64,000 nt of DNA from Marsupella aquatica (lineage: Eukaryota > Marchantiophyta): assembly GCA_973895155.1 (NCBI GenBank), contig OZ316895.1:7254001-7318000 (forward strand), read 5' to 3'. Every line of letters begins with the position of its first letter. Position 1 is the stretch's first letter. A model generated the notes under the pieces. The model saw only the letters and a list, made by a program, of their open reading frames with translations, did no database searches and was not told the DNA's origin. Positions 60,001-64,000 of this stretch are shown here, one piece after another. Made by a program: the position numbers and the translations under genes.

Positions 60001-63000
60001 AGATACTTTATTTCAGATCTCTGGCTGAGAATCAGCTTCAGTTGTCTCGGGTAAGACATTTTTCTTTGTATGGTCTTTTCGTGAGCTATGAATATTCATT
60101 TTAATCACGCAATTGACGACAGCTGTATTTGTTTTCGCTGGTTTAAACACGGGTTACTCGGGCAGGATGGCTTGGTGAGTGCAGGAAACGAACTTGAACA
60201 TAATGATAATGAATCGGATGAAAGAGAAGCTGGTGAACTGTCTCAGCGACCGCTTGGTCAGCAACGTGGATGGTTGAACTGGCTATCTTTAGGATTGCTT
60301 GGAGCTGCGGAGAGTATTGATGCTGCAGTGTGTCCTGATGAAATCATCAAGGTGCAAATGACGACATAAGCGATAAGTAGTATTTTTTGTCAGTGATCTA
60401 GCTGTTAAATCAAAACTCGGGCTGTGAACTACTTAAAGAAATGACCAGAGCTTGGCAATCTCTTTGCAAAGTCTTGTTCAAACGAGAATCTCCGAATCAT
60501 TTTCTAATCAAGCCTACAGTGACGAAGCAGTTCATTCAGGGCTGCTCATCCTAGACAATACTTCATGCAAGAACCCAAATGCTAGCGTCTTTGAATTCCA
60601 TCTGTTGACAAATCAATGTAATAAACACTGTCACTATATTGTCAAAAATTGAGTAGTGCCTTTATTTAAGAATTAGATGACTTAGTTGTATCACTTGTTT
60701 AACTAACGTTTTCAGGACTTGGTTGCAATTTGAGATATAGTCTGTCTTGCGTTGGAACTGTTGTACTGCCTTTGGTCACCTAATCCAGGAGCAGGCAGAG
60801 ATATTTCAGGTCTAGCATCGGGGTAGTCTATGAAGTCAGAAGATCGTTGTATGATGAGGATAAGTGCCGTTTCCTGCGTTTGGGATTGTTAAGCTACGAC
60901 ACTAGTTGGTACTTGCTGAGAAAGCCTACTGTGGAGGTCCTGCAGGAATTAGTTAACTGTGTCATTTTCAATTTTGAATTGTTCATAAACGTCTTTGACT
61001 TGACTTTGTTGTAGGACCTTTGTGAAGCCGCAGCAGATTTCGACACAACTGCGGAAATTGGAAGCAGGAAATCGGTAAGAGGGGAGTGTCGGCTGACTCT
61101 TTCTGTACGTGTGGGAGGAACTGTTGCCAGCCTCAGAAACTCGTAAGTGTCACGTTTTCCGAGATTTGTGTTTCACTCGTAGACAATTTGCAGGGATCAG
61201 GGAAACTAAATTCGAAAGGATGCATGTCATTTTGAGAGTTTGTGGGATTTGTACGCTGGAGGCTCAAAGACTATAGATTGTCCACATGAAAGCAATTAGT
61301 AATAATATCTGTTGCTTGGCAGACATGCAAAGAAGGAAATCGTACGCATGTCCGTTGGCGGAACTCTGTTGACTTACTCAGTGTGGCAGGAGTCATCAAG
61401 TATTTCCATCACAATTCCAACCCTGGATGTAGTGGACATGTGCAAACCAGGCTCTAAGTTCTCTCGTATACTTGCTCCCAAGGTGACAGTCTGATATCCC
61501 CTACGAGTCTTATTTAGCATCGTTTGCGCTAGTTCACCTAAAGACGTCGAAGAAGGATAACCGACCCATGTTATACTGATGAACCTTTGAAATCCTGATC
61601 TGGAACTTTACCTTGAATTCTGCTATTGGAATATGCAGACAAAACGCCTTTTGCGAAGTACTTCAACTGCAGTGGTTTACCACCAAAGTACAGACGCTGG
61701 AGCTAGTAGGGGGATTGTACACAGTAGCAGTGAGAACTCACTGTATCAAGCTAGCTCTCACGCTCAAGGAGACAGTGTGGCTCAAAATTTGCCAGAGCAG
61801 ACAGAGCCTCTTTTGAAAGTGGAAGTCGAGATGAATAGTAAAAGCCAAGGTTTTGAGGTCACGGTCAATGTAAGGGCCTCTGGCAAGGAACCGGAATGCT
61901 CATGACAGAAATGCTGTCGTTGATCTTCGTCATACGGCTCTTTCGTTTGTATTGTCTTACACTGGCAAATTAGATTTATAGTTAAACGGGGGCCTATTGC
62001 TGTTAAGGAAAGAGTTTCTGTCATTAAGTTTTGGCTGATGTGGTTAAAATTAACTCCTTCGGGTGGACTTTGGGCAGGTAACGATTCAGCCACTTGAGTT
62101 TGTCTACAGTCCAGCATCGTTGGACCAAACTCTTGACTTCTTCAGTGAACCCATTTCCTTATATACACGTCATGAATTGGTGAGTTTTCCCGATCTCTTC
62201 TACGGCGGTTTTTGTCGATAGTTTTCAAGATTTTGGCTGGGCAAAGGTGTTAGACACGTGGTATCTAGCCCTACTTAGGCACATATTGAAAGCTGCGTTA
62301 TTACACTCGAAAGATTAGTGAATATTGTTCTTGAAGAGCGCTTTGTTAACAGCCCATGTTTAATTATGTATTGTTGAGCATTTTCTTTTTCCGGGTGCCT
62401 CCTGTACGGTATTTTGTAGATAATTTCAGGCTCCGAGAAGTTGGAGAGTATAGCTGGACACACCCGGGCTAAGGCAGAGTAAGGAGTCTCTTAGCTTGGT
62501 TCTATTTTTGTAGGTGAAACGAAATATTTTTGAATTTCAAGTTTCTTCTTATGTTCAATTCATAATGGTTGGATACGTTTCAGCTTGCTAAGGATTAATT
62601 ACGAAGCAAGGTTTCAGTGTCTATTTAAAATGCATGTGGAAGTCGCCAAATAGTTTTATGAGGCTAATGTACCCAAGACCCAGCCATCAAGTTCAAATTT
62701 TAATTCCAGCCGAGGGATACAAACGTACATATGTTTACCACTGGAGCATTTGGTGGATGGACAAGGTCTGTTAAGATTATCGACAGATGATGTAGTTTGA
62801 AGTTTGAAGTCACACTATCAAGATGCTGTTCATCACCCTGGTTGCAGATTTGCTTTTGCAACTCGGAAGCGAGTAAGTTGGCACCTCGATATGCAGAGAC
62901 CCACTTTTCTCTTCCCTGAGAATGACGTGGATCCTGAAGGGATGCTCATGGTATGCAATTTTCTTGTACTCGCAGTGATCCGTTAGAATGGGGTAGATTG

Positions 63001-63990
63001 GGTACTTTCTGTACTGTTTTCAGGTAAGCGTTTGTAATATCATGTTTTGATAGTGTTTGCTCGTATGACATTACTGTTCAAGAACTTTCCTCGACGTTGA
63101 TCCCAGTGCAATTTTACTCAGATCTGGGCCTGGGAATCTCTGCATATTACATCAGCAGAGTTACAATCCACAGCATTTTCAAGTGCAGATATGGCAGCAA
63201 GTCAAAGAGTGTGGAGTGCTATTGGTTCAACAAGATGTTATGAAAGATTGGAAGTAAACCTTATTGGTGTACAGGTACATTGGCATCAACCATCACGTGT
63301 TAATCCCTGAAGGCATGATTGTTTCGATAGCAAATCGCAGACTTTGGATTTCTAAGCTGTTGACACTAGATTGAAAATTCTGTGGTGGGGTGATCGTAGG
63401 TCATCATTGTTGGTCAGACATCCAACTGGTATGAGAGATTAAGGCATGGTGCAGATGTAGGATCACATCTAGTGGAGAGCTTCAGCTTGCAGTTAGCAGT
63501 TTGCTGCCTGCCAAGTGACCCCGCCAAGATGACTCGTTTGAAGGTGTGTTTTTTGGTTTGTCTGATGTTCCTTGCAACATTTGACTCTATGCCATCTCTT
63601 TTGGATATTATTATTATCAAGATCGTCACTCTCGGTCATGTCCATACAATTCAGGAATATTCTGTGCCTGAAAACAGTTCTATCTCTTGGCTGGTCGTGA
63701 CAATCTTGTTGTGATAGGACATGGAAGAAGAGGTGGGAGGAAAGCTTTTAACAAAGAAACATTGTTGTCTACTTATTGGGCAGATTTCGGGCGAAGTGTC
63801 CTCGCTTAGATGGCATGTTTCATCTGGGAAGTGCAGTGCCGTAAAGGCAGTAGTGACGCGAATGCTAGAGAGCTGGGAGAGAATCAAAAGCAAAGACAAG
63901 GATGGGCAAGATGGGTTTGCAAATGTTGAACTTGGTGTTCAGTCTCTAAATTCAGGAAAAGCAACTTCTGGTGATTCAAACGTCAGTGCT
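54001..63990 (+). CDS. VPS13: VPS13-type bridge lipid-transfer protein, N-terminal 915 codons (continues past window)
   Basis: Large protein that moves lipids between membranes at organelle contact sites. Exons: 54001-54097, 54307-54384, 54589-54701, 55380-55473, 56230-56273, 56550-56621, 56899-56978, 57303-57516, 58202-58270, 58596-58675, 58840-58995, 59683-59746, 59940-60050, 60166-60351, 61015-61142, 61323-61482, 61639-61869, 62078-62179, 62420-62478, 62848-62950, 63122-63274, 63400-63543 and 63784-63990. All keep phase. The start MFEGLLYQLLAGYLGHYVKD and GLWSGEAFLENVEIRLEAFD are the chorein N-terminal motif, continuing with FVGKLRLQVPWSKLGWEP. Other family blocks are ISTTDGRDHPVLPG, LGWQRRLWVFAIQAVLSDVR, YVSLYKAKLE and FVYSPASLDQTLDFFSEP. 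An acidic insert lies in exon 14. Exon 21 could instead start at 63107. The rest of the protein (usually over 3000 residues) lies outside. Confidence 0.95.
54931..54997. repeat. Heptamer/octamer C2T5-6 microsatellite in VPS13 intron 3
   Basis: About eight units of CCTTTTTT in the intron between 54701 and 55380. It is on the sense strand, so the intron RNA carries a strong polypyrimidine tract more than 350 bases before the acceptor. Confidence 0.95.
56941..57203 (+). repeat. Tandem copy of the 3' part of VPS13 exon 7 inside intron 7
   Basis: 56941-57073 (end of exon 7, donor and start of the intron) is repeated at 57084-57203. Both have GAT(G)GxCG(A/C)GATCATCC, TG(T/A)AACGGTTTCATA and AGATGGGTGA(G/C)AGT. 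In the copy the donor GGGTGTGT has become GGAACTGT and a TAG interrupts the frame, so it is a dead exon fragment. Confidence 0.9.
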
Positions 63991-64000
63991 GTACGTAGGC

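Overview
This window looks like nuclear DNA of a land plant, most likely a non-seed plant (bryophyte or lycophyte grade). The evidence is four multi-exon, spliceosomal-intron genes with plant-type proteins (a TSL-kinase-interacting-protein-1-like SANT protein, an RPB5 RNA polymerase subunit, a plant-type VPS13 and a poly(ADP-ribose) polymerase). They sit in AT-rich intergenic DNA full of solo LTRs, terminal-inverted-repeat elements, tRNA-derived repeats and minisatellites. The exact lineage cannot be fixed from the sequence alone. There are no bacterial operons, CRISPR arrays or rRNA genes.

Layout. (1) 138-2079, + strand: the 3' half of a PARP1/2-class gene, with its last exon partly duplicated in tandem just downstream. 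(2) 2.5-27.8 kb: no convincing intact gene. This stretch holds G-rich tracts, a 120-bp triplicated repeat, a 2.3-kb Mutator-like non-autonomous element, several minisatellites (36-, about 58- and about 70-bp units), tRNA-derived repeats, two solo LTRs with perfect 5-bp target duplications, and a 328-bp MITE with an 8-bp target duplication. (3) 27877-29575, - strand: a complete RPB5 gene in four exons. (4) 29.6-34.9 kb: intergenic, with two more inverted-repeat element candidates. (5) 34928-41122, - strand: a complete TKI1-like gene in eleven exons (1068 codons plus stop). (6) 41.1-53.9 kb: repeat-rich, with an old LTR copy, a GC-rich island, a 180-bp relative of the Mutator-like element, a third solo LTR inside a decayed transposon ORF region, an 81-bp tandem duplication and a broken DNA-binding-domain ORF. 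(7) 54001 to the window end, + strand: the N-terminal 915 codons of VPS13 over 23 exons, continuing beyond the window.

The four genes are unrelated housekeeping functions (DNA-damage signalling, transcription, chromatin/kinase-linked regulation, lipid transport between membranes) and do not form a pathway. I found no new multi-gene system. The most novel content is in the mobile-element families, several of which show intact termini and target-site duplications that can be read directly. Exon-intron structures were derived by hand from family similarity, splice-site dinucleotides and codon phase, and they add up in phase in three of the four genes. PARP has one unresolved junction.
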